Source of the DNA: Oscillospiraceae bacterium
Lineage (GTDB): Bacteria > Bacillota > Clostridia > Oscillospirales > Ruminococcaceae
Direction of reading: 5' to 3'
Length of the DNA: 58,067 bases
NCBI GenBank assembly: GCA_014799385.1
Contig: JAAVIC010000032.1
Location: 1-58,067, forward strand
The notes beneath the pieces are model-generated. The model was not told the DNA's origin and searched no databases. It saw only the letters and a list, made by a program, of their open reading frames with translations. Shown one piece after another: positions 8,549 to 18,647 of the stretch. Every line of letters starts with the position of its first letter. The stretch's first letter is position 1. The position numbers and the translations under genes were made by a program.

Positions 8549-8651
8549 GCAAATTCAAAACGCAAGCAAGGTGCAACACCGTGAAACGGTGTTGCGGCTT
8601 GCTTAGCGAACACAGACGAGCGAAAGCTCGTCTGTGTGGTTTTGAATTTGC
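8549..8651 (+). repeat. Palindromic leader repeat (copy 3)
   Basis: Arms GCAAATTCAAAAC (8549-8561) and GTTTTGAATTTGC (8639-8651). The core holds two perfect hairpins, CAACACCGTgaaACGGTGTTG and CACAGACGAGCgaaaGCTCGTCTGTG. It is followed directly by TTTAAGATAAGGAG and the start codon. Confidence 0.8.
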
Positions 8652-8672
8652 TTTTAAGATAAGGAGCAAGAT

Positions 8673-9449
8673 ATGAAAGTTGTTGTTGGAATTGTCGCCG
8701 TGGCGGTCGTTGCCGCAGCATTGGCGCTGTATATTATTATGATGCTTAATTCCCATGATTTGGTGTTCTGCGGGGATATTCGGCAGAACGACGGAAATAC
8801 GATGTCCGTGACGAGGGTGTATTCTACCGATTTGAACGCGAATCAGATGCTCTCGGAAATCGTTACGGCAATGAATGAGTCCGAAACGGGCAATATTTCC
8901 GCCGAGGAACTGGCTGAACTGCTTGCAACGTATCAGGAAGTGATTTACGCTCCGAAGATGGTGTTCACCCTCGAACAGATCGATACGCACACCTATATTC
9001 TTACGGGCAACGTATATAACGGTATAGACGAGGACGGCGAGCCTATTACCCCGGATTATGTGTTCAGAGAGCTGACTATGACTGCGGGAATCGCCAACGG
9101 GCGTATCCTCGCGGCGCAGAATCTATATGATGACGATGAGCAGGACGAGGAAGAGCCGACATTCAAGGAGCGTCCGAAGGTGGTTGACCCCGTGCTTGTC
9201 GAGGGCGAAACAGCCGCAGCGTTCGCGTTTAAGGATTGCAGCGGTTTCCGTATGGTGCTGACAGGCGTTGAGGGATACCAGACCGCCGTGTCCTTGGGAT
9301 TTACATATAACATTGCGGCTCGTAATCCCATGAACTTCACACACGTGAGCGATGTGGTTCTCAGCGTCACCATTGCCGCCGCTTATGATGAGAACGGCAA
9401 TCTTACTCCGCAGCTTACTATCAACCGCAATATCGTGACTGAGGAATGA
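8673..9449 (+). CDS. Membrane-anchored protein of unknown function
   Basis: A 258-aa protein that I do not recognise. An N-terminal hydrophobic segment (about 2-24) is probably an uncleaved anchor. The rest is acidic and extracytoplasmic-like, with a DDDEQDEEEP run near 150-160. ATG 8673 has AAGGAG at good spacing and follows the leader repeat closely. No cysteines, lipobox or enzyme motif are evident. It is separated from the patatin gene by about 160 bp. Confidence 0.65.
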   Translation: MKVVVGIVAVAVVAAALALYIIMMLNSHDLVFCGDIRQNDGNTMSVTRVYSTDLNANQMLSEIVTAMNESETGNISAEELAELLATYQEVIYAPKMVFTLEQIDTHTYILTGNVYNGIDEDGEPITPDYVFRELTMTAGIANGRILAAQNLYDDDEQDEEEPTFKERPKVVDPVLVEGETAAAFAFKDCSGFRMVLTGVEGYQTAVSLGFTYNIAARNPMNFTHVSDVVLSVTIAAAYDENGNLTPQLTINRNIVTEE

Positions 9450-9612
9450 TTTTGCAATTTCACGCAAATCATATCGGTTGGTTTCCGTTAAACCGAAGGT
9501 TGGAGCAACGACCGAGAGAAAAAGTCAATTTTTACACAATTCCAAAAACTTAATAAAAAGTTAATTTTCAAGTGATAAAATGTAGTGAGTGCCGAAAGGA
9601 TTGGTGATAGCA

Positions 9613-10479
9613 ATGAAAACGGGACTGATACTTGAGGGCGGCGCGGTTCGCGGGATTTTTACCGCGGGTGTGCTGGATAGATTGATGGAGAACGGAATTT
9701 ACTTTCCGTATGTAATAGGAGTATCGGCGGGCGGCGGAAACGCGATGAGCTACGTTTCGCGGCAAAAGGGCAGAATGGCGAAAATGATAAGGGTTCCGCG
9801 AAATGAATCGTACTACGGGTTCAGGCAGTTCCTTAACTCCAAGAAGATTATTAATCTCGATAAAATGGCATTTGAATATCCGTATAAGCAGTTTCCGTTC
9901 GATTTTGATACATATTTTAACAGCGGAATCGAAACGGAATATGTCTGCACGTGCATGGAAACGGGCGAGGCGGAGTATTTCTCCGAGGAAAACGACTGTG
10001 AGCGGCTGCTGAAGATCACCAAGGCGACCTGCTCCGTGCCAATGCTGTGCGCACCGGTGGAGCTTGACGGCAAGCATTATCTGGACGGTTCGATCGCCGA
10101 TTCGATCCCGATTGAACACGCGTTGGATATGGGCTGCGATAAACTGATCGTTGTGCTGACAAAGCCCGGGCGCGACACTCGACCCACGGACTACACAAAA
10201 TTCCGTAGGATAATACATACGATGTATAAGCAGTATCCTGCGTTTGAGGAAGCGTGTATGACACGCGTGGAACGGTACGGTAAAACCGTTGAGCTGATGG
10301 AGGAGCTTGAGGAACAGGGCAGACTGATGGTATTCAGACCAACGCTGCCGCCGATTTCCAAGTTTGAAAAAGACGCGGACAAAATCAACGAGTCCTATCG
10401 TGACGGCTATACTCAAGCGGACAGCCGAATCGCGGAGCTTATGCAGTTTATGAGCACCGTGGAAAGCAAGGTTTCGTAA
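9613..10479 (+). CDS. Patatin-like phospholipase (RssA/YjjU-type)
   Basis: A 288-aa predicted lipid acyl hydrolase with the Ser-Asp dyad of the patatin family. The oxyanion-hole motif LEGGAVRGIFTAG lies near residue 8-20, the nucleophile elbow GVSAGG places Ser at about 38, and YLDGSIADS supplies the catalytic Asp at about 158. The length fits cytosolic bacterial patatins of the YjjU type. ATG 9613 is preceded by GGTGAT; a GTG at 9589 is in frame but has no ribosome site. A clean terminator (10486-10516) ends the unit. The substrate is unknown. Confidence 0.88.
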   Translation: MKTGLILEGGAVRGIFTAGVLDRLMENGIYFPYVIGVSAGGGNAMSYVSRQKGRMAKMIRVPRNESYYGFRQFLNSKKIINLDKMAFEYPYKQFPFDFDTYFNSGIETEYVCTCMETGEAEYFSEENDCERLLKITKATCSVPMLCAPVELDGKHYLDGSIADSIPIEHALDMGCDKLIVVLTKPGRDTRPTDYTKFRRIIHTMYKQYPAFEEACMTRVERYGKTVELMEELEEQGRLMVFRPTLPPISKFEKDADKINESYRDGYTQADSRIAELMQFMSTVESKVS

Positions 10480-10485
10480 TAGTTT

Positions 10486-10516
10486 AATTCCCCTATCGCA
10501 AGGTAGGGGAATTTTT
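10486..10516 (+). terminator. Terminator of the patatin gene
   Basis: AATTCCCCTA pairs with TAGGGGAATT and is followed by TTTG, directly after the stop codon. Confidence 0.85.
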
Positions 10517-10539
10517 GTCTCAAAATCCCGAATAACCTC

Positions 10540-10568
10540 TTGAAATTGTTTGCGGAATGTGGTATAAT
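10540..10568 (+). promoter_or_regulatory. Promoter of pyrG
   Basis: TTGAAA-17-TATAAT, with GTGG before the -10 box. It gives a leader of about 330 nt occupied by palindromic repeat copy 4. No pyrimidine attenuator can be recognised with confidence. Confidence 0.8.
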
Positions 10569-10681
10569 TAAATATGTATGATTAATGCAAGCGGCACAAG
10601 TGGGAGCGTTATAAAGCATATCAACGCAATAAAAACGCAGGTGAGGGTGCTATAATCCAAAGCAACCTACCGACAACCAGT

Positions 10682-10881
10682 GCAAATCCAAAACGCGAGC
10701 GTTGCCGAGCACCGCGACACGAAGTCGCAGGGTGACCGCCCAAAGCGCGGCAAGGATGCCGCGCTTTGGGCGGTCACTCCGCGAAGCGGTGAGAGGTAAC
10801 GCAAAAGCTCGCTTGCGAGATTTAATGCAAGCACAGATGGAAATTGCAAAGCAATTTTCATCTGTGCGGTTTTGGATTTGC
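10682..10881 (+). repeat. Palindromic leader repeat before pyrG (copy 4, longest)
   Basis: Arms GCAAATCCAAAAC (10682-10694) and GTTTTGGATTTGC (10869-10881). The arms share a compensating change (T to C / A to G) relative to the other copies. The core contains several hairpins, including CCGCCCAAAGCGCGGCA paired with TGCCGCGCTTTGGGCGG and CACAGATG...CATCTGTG. It ends at AATTAAGATAAGGAG, the pyrG ribosome site. Confidence 0.8.
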
Positions 10882-10893
10882 AAATTAAGATAA

Positions 10894-12513
<1,620 letters not shown>

Positions 12514-12525
12514 GGGGAATTAAAA

Positions 12526-12852
12526 ATGATTTATGATTTGGATAAAATCGATCATGTAAGATATGACAAGTTCAAAAAGACGATTTATATGTCTATATAT
12601 GATACAGTTTTGCCGCCCGATGAAGCTGAAAAACACAGTTATTACTTTGACAGAAAAATTGAAATGTATGTGAATTATATATTGTGTGACGGCTTGTTCG
12701 ATCATTTTTCCTTAAAAGAGGGGAAAAAGTACAAATATGTCATTCAAATTGTCATGGACTTTGCTCCAACTCAACAATATATTGAATATCTCAAATCGGT
12801 CAACGTTCAGGTGATCGAGCACACAAAAGGGCAAGTAAAATTAAGTTGGTAA
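12526..12852 (+). CDS. Small conserved-type protein, resembles DUF6572
   Basis: A 108-aa cytoplasmic protein rich in Tyr, Lys and Asp. Its layout (short N-terminal strand, IYMSIYDTVLPPDEAEKH, long helix, then YKYVIQIVMDF) reminds me of DUF6572-like proteins, but I cannot confirm the family. GGGGAATTAAAA precedes the ATG, 12 bases after pyrG, so it is probably expressed with pyrG. It is more AT-rich than pyrG. Confidence 0.65.
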   Translation: MIYDLDKIDHVRYDKFKKTIYMSIYDTVLPPDEAEKHSYYFDRKIEMYVNYILCDGLFDHFSLKEGKKYKYVIQIVMDFAPTQQYIEYLKSVNVQVIEHTKGQVKLSW

Positions 12853-12911
12853 TCGGGGGCAACCGAACAATGAATCATATTGCGTTTTGAACAGGCTTTG
12901 CACAAAACCTC

Positions 12912-12940
12912 TTGAAATTCCGACAAAAGTGTGGTATAAT
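12912..12940 (+). promoter_or_regulatory. Promoter of the 48-aa gene
   Basis: TTGAAA-17-TATAAT with TGTGG before the -10 box, about 30 bp before the ribosome site AGGGGGTGG. Confidence 0.8.
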
Positions 12941-12974
12941 AAGGATAAGGAACTTTATAAAGGGGGTGGAAACA

Positions 12975-13121
12975 ATGCCAAAAGTTGCTTTGACAGTTGG
13001 CGACATCTGCAAAATTAAAGATATTTTGGCGGAAAAGCAAGGGCAAGAAGATAATGCTGCCAAAAAAGAAGAAATTGCCGAACTGATTAAAAAGCTTGAT
13101 GAAATGGAAATCAGGTCATAA
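12975..13121 (+). CDS. 48-aa charged helical protein, unknown
   Basis: ATG 12975 follows AAGGGGGTGG with good spacing, 35 bases downstream of a consensus promoter. The product is highly charged (Lys/Glu rich) and predicted helical (DILAEKQGQ...EIAELIKKLDEME). I do not recognise it, but the dedicated promoter, strong ribosome site and following hairpin argue that it is expressed. Confidence 0.65.
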   Translation: MPKVALTVGDICKIKDILAEKQGQEDNAAKKEEIAELIKKLDEMEIRS

Positions 13122-13126
13122 CAGTA

Positions 13127-13179
13127 TTAAGGCAGCACCGCACAGTTATCGCCCTACGGGATTGTCGGTGTTGCCTTAA
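13127..13179. repeat. Dispersed hairpin, AAGGCA..CACCG family
   Basis: TTAAGGCAGCACCG (13127-13140) pairs with CGGTGTTGCCTTAA (13166-13179). Related hairpins occur at 23330-23358 and, in part, at 25277-25313. It may act as the terminator of the 48-aa gene. Confidence 0.65.
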
Positions 13180-13201
13180 ATTAGTATTGGAGAGGTATCT
13201 T

Positions 13202-13630
13202 ATGATTAATTGGCATAATAAGGAAGACTCTTCGTGGGAGGGGAGCTTCACAAGCACTTTCTTTTGCGATGATGAAAACAGTCACGAATTGTCTATAGGC
13301 ATTCAAAATTCGAGCTTGGTCGATTACGCGGAAAAATGCGTTGAGTCATTCAACTCTCTGCCCGATGATATTATCGACAAATTATGCACGAAAATCATCA
13401 AGTGCGCAAAGCGCAGCGATGATGAGTTTAAGCGCCGTTCGTTTGACAACGTGCGCGATATTTTGAAATATTGCTGGTTTACAATGGTTTATGTGGGCAC
13501 GCCCAAAAATCCGAATCAGGCGTCTTACGTTGTTGAGGGCGAGGGGGAATGGGGCGAGGAAATCGGGTTTGCTGTTAAAAATGACAAGCTCGTTTATGTG
13601 GGCGTTGATTATTTTGATTATCTGAAGTGA
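13202..13630 (+). CDS. 142-aa protein, DUF6985/DUF2004-like
   Basis: A cytoplasmic 142-aa protein whose C-terminal GEGEWGEEIGFAVKNDKLVYVG segment resembles the DUF6985/DUF2004 type often found among immunity-like proteins; the assignment is from memory of the pattern. ATG 13202 is preceded by GGAGAGG. The next gene starts 17 bases downstream, suggesting a two-gene unit. No toxin gene is adjacent. Confidence 0.65.
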   Translation: MINWHNKEDSSWEGSFTSTFFCDDENSHELSIGIQNSSLVDYAEKCVESFNSLPDDIIDKLCTKIIKCAKRSDDEFKRRSFDNVRDILKYCWFTMVYVGTPKNPNQASYVVEGEGEWGEEIGFAVKNDKLVYVGVDYFDYLK

Positions 13631-13646
13631 TGAAAGGGATTTTTTT

Positions 13647-14243
13647 ATGTCACAGATATTTAACGAGCAGAATATGATAAAGTCGCTGTCGGGTTCTATT
13701 CCCGATGGGGAAACGTTTGTCGCGGGATTTTGCGCCGACGCCAAGGAAACCGCGATTATCCGCGTGTACTCAAATTGCGTTCCCGTAATGGACACGAAAG
13801 GTCAAGTTGATTACATACTCCCCGCGATTGAAAATGGGGAACCGCTTGACGGCGCGGTGACGTTTAAGGTGACGAAGAAAAAATACGCGGAACACAGCGT
13901 TTATATCGGTATAACGCAGAATTATCTTGTGCTTACCGAGTGTTCGGAAAATATGCATTATTACGAGTTTGATATAATTAAATCCTCGCCGTTTGCCGTG
14001 GATTTGACGGAGAAAATCACTCCTCGGGATATTAAGTATGTGTTCCCGTTTGATGATATTCAGGATGTGACGATAAAGAAGGGAATATTCGGTTCGCTGA
14101 AGTGCAATATTACAATAAAAGACGGCAGTTACTTCAAGCTGATGTTCCCGAAACGGAACGGATTGGGCGGCGGTATGCCTCATTTTGATGAATACCGCGA
14201 GAAAATCGTTAATAAGCTTAGTTCCGTTAGGGGGCGTTCATAA
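13647..14243 (+). CDS. 198-aa protein with a PH-like domain, unknown
   Basis: A soluble 198-aa protein. Alternating beta strands in the second half (VYIGITQNYLVLTECSENMHYYEFD through SYFKLMFPKRNG) resemble bacterial PH/YokE-like domains. I cannot name a function. AAGGGA precedes the ATG, 17 bases after the 142-aa gene, so the two are probably cotranscribed. Confidence 0.65.
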   Translation: MSQIFNEQNMIKSLSGSIPDGETFVAGFCADAKETAIIRVYSNCVPVMDTKGQVDYILPAIENGEPLDGAVTFKVTKKKYAEHSVYIGITQNYLVLTECSENMHYYEFDIIKSSPFAVDLTEKITPRDIKYVFPFDDIQDVTIKKGIFGSLKCNITIKDGSYFKLMFPKRNGLGGGMPHFDEYREKIVNKLSSVRGRS

Positions 14244-14311
14244 GATACTAATTTGGTTTTCCCCGCCAACCCGATTCGTTGAGGGAAACCACATAAACAA
14301 GGGGTGGTTTT

Positions 14312-16453
14312 ATGTCCTACTATGATAATCGTGAGCTTTCATGGCTGAAGTTTAACGCGCGTGTTCTTGAAGAGGCTCAGGACACAACAACGCCGCTGTT
14401 CGAGCGGCTCAGGTTCGTGCGTATCTTCTGCTCGAATCTGGACGAGTTCTTTATGATTCGCGTGGGGAGCTTGCGCGATAAGCTGCTCTGCGAGCCTAAA
14501 GACCGTGAAAACAAGACCAATATGACTCCCAAGGAGCAGCTTAACGCTATCGCGCGTCAAGTCAAAAAGCTGCTACCCCTGAAAGACGCGGCATACGCGG
14601 ATATAATGGGAGGTCTGACGGCTTTTGGGGTGGAGCACCTTGATGAAAATCGGCTCAGCGCCGAACAGGACGCGTTCTTTAAGGCGTTTTTTGCGCGGGA
14701 GATAAGACCGCTGCTGTTCACGGGAATTATGGACAAGAAACACCCGATTCCGTTTCTGAAAAACTGCGAGATATATGTTGCGTGCAAAATCCACCGTAAA
14801 GGAGACGCGCAAGGGAAATACACGTTCGGGATTCTCCCCGCATCGGAGAATCTCCCGCGAATCGTGTTCCTGCCAAATACGGAGGGAATGGGATTCTCGG
14901 GGAAGTTCCTGTTGATTGAGGAGATCATCAGACGTTACGCAAAGCAGATCTGGGATAACTTCGAGGTTCTCAGTTCCGCGATTTTCCGCGTGACGCGCAA
15001 CGCCGATATCGAGATAAACGAGGGGCTGTTCGACCACGATGTGGATTTCCGCTCGGTGATGGAAAAGCTCGTCAAAAAGCGCAAGAAGCTGCACCCCGTA
15101 AGAATCGAGTTTCAGGGCAGTCCCGATTCGGATATGACAGACGAGATTCCGAAGCTGTTGGATATTGGCGAGAATTTTGTGTTCAAGCAGTCTGCGCCGC
15201 TGTCGCCGGAGTTTATGTCGGTTCTGGAAAAGCGGTTGGAACGGTATCCCGAGTTGTTCTTCCGCCCGCTGACACCTCAGCGTTCTCCGCAGATATTGCC
15301 GGGCAAGCCTCTGATCGAGCAGATTCGCCAACGCGATATTCTGCTCTCTTACCCGTATGAAAGTATCGGACAGTTTATCGGTTTGTTGGAGGAGGCGGCG
15401 GTGAATCCGAGCGTTACTTCCATCAAGATCACGCTCTACCGCGTTGCGCGGGACAGTAAGATCATAGGTGCGCTGAAAACCGCCGCCGAGAACGGCAAGC
15501 ACGTTCTTGCGCTGGTGGAGCTGCGCGCGCGGTTTGACGAGGAGAACAACATCGGCTGGTCGAAGCAGCTTGAGGACGCGGGTGTCAATGTAATTTACGG
15601 GCTGGAGGAACTGAAAGTCCACTCAAAGCTGCTGCTGATAACGCTGCGTGACGGAAACGAGGTTTCGTATATTACGCAGGTCGGCACGGGCAACTACAAC
15701 GAGCGCACCTCCGCGCTGTACACCGATATGACTTTAATGACCGCCAACCGCGACATCGGCTCGGACGCGTCCGTGGTGTTCAATGCTCTGATGACGGGTT
15801 CGACCGTGGAGAGCACCAATCGGCTGCTCGTCGCGCCAAAGGGATTGAAAAGCGGAATCGTGCGGCTTATCGACAACGAGATTTCTTACGGGCGTGACGG
15901 ATACATCGGTATCAAAATCAACTCGCTCACCGACCGCGATCTCATTGAAAAGCTCGCCGAGGCGGCGCGCGTGGGAGTTCGCGTGGAGCTTATCGTGCGC
16001 GGAATCTGCTGTCTGATTCCCGGGAGCGATAACGCGGATAACACGATGACCGAGAATATCCGCGTGATTTCCGTTGTGGGGCGGTTCTTGGAGCATTCGC
16101 GTATCTACATCTTCGGCAGAGAAAACAGAAAACAGGTGTACATCTCCAGCGCGGATTTTATGACGCGCAACACCGAAAAGCGCGTGGAGGTCGCCGCGCC
16201 GATTCTCGACAGCTCTCTTGCCGAGCGCGTCTGCGGGATTTTCAACACCATTCTGCGTGATAACGTCAAGGCGCGGGAGTTGTGCGCGGACGGGAAATAT
16301 CGCCGAGTTTCCTCTGATGGGAATCCGCCGCTTAACTCTCAGATTTGGTTCTATGAGCAGGCATACAAAGCAAACGAGAACAGTTATGCGGCAATCGCGG
16401 AATCCAAGCCGAGCAATTCGCCGGTTAAAGTGAAAATTCGGCGTATAAGATGA
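14312..16453 (+). CDS. ppk1: Polyphosphate kinase PPK1
   Basis: A 713-aa enzyme that reversibly transfers the gamma-phosphate of ATP to polyphosphate. All four domains are present: N-terminal helical (YYDNRELSWLKFNARVLEEA), head, and two PLD-fold catalytic domains. The autophosphorylated His is H437 in LKVHSKLLLI, and the second catalytic His is H595 in LEHSRIYIFG. ITLYR, ARFDEENNIGW and TQVGTGNYNE are typical. The length is standard. GGGGTGG precedes the ATG. A GGTTTTCCCC...GAGGGAAACC stem (14255-14290) lies in the leader and could be the terminator of the previous gene or a regulatory hairpin. Confidence 0.97.
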   Translation: MSYYDNRELSWLKFNARVLEEAQDTTTPLFERLRFVRIFCSNLDEFFMIRVGSLRDKLLCEPKDRENKTNMTPKEQLNAIARQVKKLLPLKDAAYADIMGGLTAFGVEHLDENRLSAEQDAFFKAFFAREIRPLLFTGIMDKKHPIPFLKNCEIYVACKIHRKGDAQGKYTFGILPASENLPRIVFLPNTEGMGFSGKFLLIEEIIRRYAKQIWDNFEVLSSAIFRVTRNADIEINEGLFDHDVDFRSVMEKLVKKRKKLHPVRIEFQGSPDSDMTDEIPKLLDIGENFVFKQSAPLSPEFMSVLEKRLERYPELFFRPLTPQRSPQILPGKPLIEQIRQRDILLSYPYESIGQFIGLLEEAAVNPSVTSIKITLYRVARDSKIIGALKTAAENGKHVLALVELRARFDEENNIGWSKQLEDAGVNVIYGLEELKVHSKLLLITLRDGNEVSYITQVGTGNYNERTSALYTDMTLMTANRDIGSDASVVFNALMTGSTVESTNRLLVAPKGLKSGIVRLIDNEISYGRDGYIGIKINSLTDRDLIEKLAEAARVGVRVELIVRGICCLIPGSDNADNTMTENIRVISVVGRFLEHSRIYIFGRENRKQVYISSADFMTRNTEKRVEVAAPILDSSLAERVCGIFNTILRDNVKARELCADGKYRRVSSDGNPPLNSQIWFYEQAYKANENSYAAIAESKPSNSPVKVKIRRIR

Positions 16454-16462
16454 TAAAAGCAA

Positions 16463-16492
16463 AATCCCCCGAATCGCATTCGGGGGATTTAT
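16463..16492 (+). terminator. Terminator of ppk1
   Basis: AATCCCCCGAAT pairs with ATTCGGGGGATT, ten bases past the stop. Same hairpin family as the cluster at 5630-5744. Confidence 0.8.
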
Positions 16493-16514
16493 GTTTCGTA
16501 AATTCGATACAGAA

Positions 16515-16620
16515 TCAAACCGCTCTCTGAACCTTTCCGGAACGCAGGCAGCGCGAGCATACGTTCACTCTGCACGGAGTGCCGTTTACAACAACTCTTG
16601 TTTTCATTGGCTCTGCGTCT
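16515..16620 (-). pseudogene. 3' half of a second rpmB (ribosomal protein L28) copy
   Basis: On the minus strand, MKTRVVVNGTPCRVNVCSRC continues to RSGKVQRAV and a stop at 16515-16517. It is nearly identical, DNA and protein, to the C-terminal half of the intact rpmB at 17168-17356. The sequence upstream retains AGACGCAG (L28 HRRS codons) joined by a deletion, and no N-terminal half or zinc CxxC start is present. It is therefore a remnant, not a functional L28. The intervening 138-codon frame separates it from the intact gene. Confidence 0.8.
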
Positions 16621-16682
16621 AATTGTCCGACTATTTGATGGTATGTTATTTTGATTGATAATCGGGAGTTTGTTTCATCATT

Positions 16683-17057
16683 TCAGTGCGTCAGGGCAGT
16701 TATCCAAAAGCATACCGCTGAAATTGCAGAAAGCGGTGTCATCACATATTTTTCTTTCTTGCTTTTGGAGATGAAGTTCATAATTGTATTAAGCGAGAGA
16801 TATATCGCCATAACAATGCAGATTATCTTTGTGATGTTATCTGAAAACCATAATGGTATAAATCCTCCTACTTGCAAAATTATAATTACAAAAAAAATCT
16901 GTAAAATAAGTTGCGTCACCAAAATAATCCTTAGTTTCTTTGGAAAAACTTTATATTGTCCTCCCATTGTCAGTTCTCCCAATGGTAAGCCGCAAATTAT
17001 AAGAAATGATAATATAATTACTATCGAAAAGACACTGGCTCCTATAATAGCTGTCAT
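16683..17057 (-). CDS. Small four-helix membrane protein, unknown
   Basis: A 124-aa integral membrane protein with four hydrophobic segments (about 4-25, 42-62, 70-92 and 105-122). The loop between helices one and two (GLPLGELTMGGQYKVFP) looks conserved-family-like, but I cannot name it. The ATG at 17057 follows a near-perfect AAGGAGG, favouring it over a start at 17099. It is AT-rich relative to its neighbours and lies between the rpmB remnant and intact rpmB, so it may have arrived with the rearrangement that duplicated rpmB. Confidence 0.7.
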   Translation of the reverse strand: MTAIIGASVFSIVIILSFLIICGLPLGELTMGGQYKVFPKKLRIILVTQLILQIFFVIIILQVGGFIPLWFSDNITKIICIVMAIYLSLNTIMNFISKSKKEKYVMTPLSAISAVCFWITALTH

Positions 17058-17167
17058 AGCCAACCTCCTTAAATTTTGAATGCTGAGCCTTTTAGGCAAT
17101 TTCGGCGAAAAAAATTTTCCACCCCTCAGCCATTGGACAAGGAGTGGGAATTAATTGTCAATTAGAA

Positions 17168-17356
17168 TCAGCTTGCTCTCTGAACCTTGCCGGAGCGCAG
17201 GCAGCGCGAGCATACATTCACTCTGCACGGAGTGCCGTTCATGACAGCCTTTACTTTCATAACATTGGGTTTGAAAGTTCTGTTGCTGCGTCTGTGGGAG
17301 TGGGAAACCTTGATTCCGAAGGTTACGCCCTTTCCGCAAATTTCACATTTAGCCAT
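17168..17356 (-). CDS. rpmB: 50S ribosomal protein L28
   Basis: A 62-aa large-subunit protein of the zinc-binding (C+) type, with Cys pairs at CEIC (4-7) and VCSRC (near 48-51). MAKCEICGKG and SHSHRRSNRTFKPN are canonical. The leader contains repeat copy 5, and a TTGAAA-17-TATAAT promoter lies at 17528-17556. Confidence 0.97.
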   Translation of the reverse strand: MAKCEICGKGVTFGIKVSHSHRRSNRTFKPNVMKVKAVMNGTPCRVNVCSRCLRSGKVQRAS

Positions 17357-17382
17357 ATATTACACCGTCCTTATCTGAATTG

Positions 17383-17483
17383 GCAAATCCGTCAACGTCA
17401 AGATGAGCTTCGCTCATCTTGACTCGCTAAGCAAACCACTTCACGCTGTCGCGTAAAGTGCTTTGCTTGCGTGACGAATTTGC
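17383..17483 (-). repeat. Palindromic leader repeat before rpmB (copy 5, variant arms)
   Basis: Arms GCAAATCCGTCAACG (17383-) and CGTGACGAATTTGC (-17483) are a diverged version of the family. The core has a perfect TCAAGATGAGCttcGCTCATCTTGA hairpin. As in the other copies it sits between promoter and ribosome site. Confidence 0.7.
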
Positions 17484-17527
17484 ATTACTTTGCATTCACT
17501 GCTTTACTCTATACCGTAACAAATAAT

Positions 17528-17556
17528 ATTATACCAGAAAATCGCGGGAATTTCAA
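17528..17556 (-). promoter_or_regulatory. Promoter of rpmB
   Basis: Minus-strand TTGAAA-17-TATAAT with GG before the -10 box. Confidence 0.8.
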
Positions 17557-17626
17557 GTGGGTTTTTGTATTTTCCGCGAATTTCGTGATTTTTCACAAAC
17601 TTTCGGAAGCACAGCCGTGAATATTC

Positions 17627-18628
17627 TCACAATTGCACAAATCCGACTTTCTTTTGCACCTTTTGGAGCGTCTTGCGGGAAACCTTATACGCTTTCTCCG
17701 CGCCGGACTTCATACATTGCTCGATGTATGCCTTGTCCTCCGAGAGCCGCTTGTATTCCGCTTGTAACGGCGCGAGCTTATCCGCGACCGCCTCTCCGAC
17801 CGCTAGCTTGAAGTCGCCGTAGCCCTTGCCCTTGAACTCCGCCTCTATTTCCTCGAACGATTTGCCCGCAACCGCGCCGTAAATGGACATCAGGTTGATA
17901 ATGCCGTCCTTGCCCTCGCGCGCGCAGACTTCCGTTTCGCTGTCCGTAACCGCGCGTTTGAACTTGCGGATTATCGTGTCGCGGTCGTCCAGAATCGACA
18001 CGGACGCGTTTACGTTCTCGTCCGACTTGGACATCTTCTTTGCCGGGTCTTGCAGCGACATCACCTTTGCGGTGGACTTGGTTATATACCCCTCGGGCAT
18101 TGTGAACACATCGCCGTAAACTCCGTTGAACCGCTGAACGATGTTCCGCGCAAGCTCCAAATGCTGCATCTGGTCAACTCCCACGGGCACTAAATCCGCT
18201 TGATACAGCAGAATATCCGCCGCCATCAGCACGGGATATGTGAACAAGCCCGCGTTGATGTTGTCGGGGTGCTTTTGGGATTTGTCCTTGAACTGCGTCA
18301 TACGCGACAACTCGCCGAATTGGGTGTAGCAGCTCAGAATCCACGCAAGCTCCGAATGATGGGGATTATGTCCCTGTACAAACAGCGTAGACTTTTCGGG
18401 GTCAAGCCCCGCCGCGATAAGCAGCGTGTAGCTCTCCTTGATTTGCGCGCGGAGCTTTGTCGGGTCTTGCCGCACGGTTATTGAGTGCAAGTCCGCGATT
18501 CCGTAGGTGCAGTCGAACTCCTCCTGCATTTTCACCCAGTTGCACATCGCCCCAAGGTAATTCCCAAGGTGGGGAGTGTTGGTGGGTTGGATTAGGCTTA
18601 ATATTCGTTTCTTCTGTTCCTGTTCCAT
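17627..18628 (-). CDS. trpS: Tryptophanyl-tRNA synthetase
   Basis: A 333-aa class I synthetase that charges tRNA-Trp. The HIGH-type motif is TNTPHLGN (near residue 15-22) and the KMSKS loop is intact (AKKMSKSDEN). GVDQMQHLELAR is typical of bacterial TrpRS. The start at 18628 (MEQEQKKRI) is chosen because AAGG precedes it and upstream codons would overlap the aminotransferase. It is 19 bases downstream of the aminotransferase gene, so the two form an operon driven from 20175-20203. No T-box is visible in the leader. Confidence 0.96.
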   Translation of the reverse strand: MEQEQKKRILSLIQPTNTPHLGNYLGAMCNWVKMQEEFDCTYGIADLHSITVRQDPTKLRAQIKESYTLLIAAGLDPEKSTLFVQGHNPHHSELAWILSCYTQFGELSRMTQFKDKSQKHPDNINAGLFTYPVLMAADILLYQADLVPVGVDQMQHLELARNIVQRFNGVYGDVFTMPEGYITKSTAKVMSLQDPAKKMSKSDENVNASVSILDDRDTIIRKFKRAVTDSETEVCAREGKDGIINLMSIYGAVAGKSFEEIEAEFKGKGYGDFKLAVGEAVADKLAPLQAEYKRLSEDKAYIEQCMKSGAEKAYKVSRKTLQKVQKKVGFVQL

Positions 18629-18647
18629 AATTATAACCTTTCTATAA

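Noticed and set aside
7423-8721. A 432-codon minus-strand frame opposite the FkbM gene
   Set aside because: It is a composition shadow: low-complexity Arg/His/Gln-rich product, while the plus-strand frame has clear motifs and a ribosome site.
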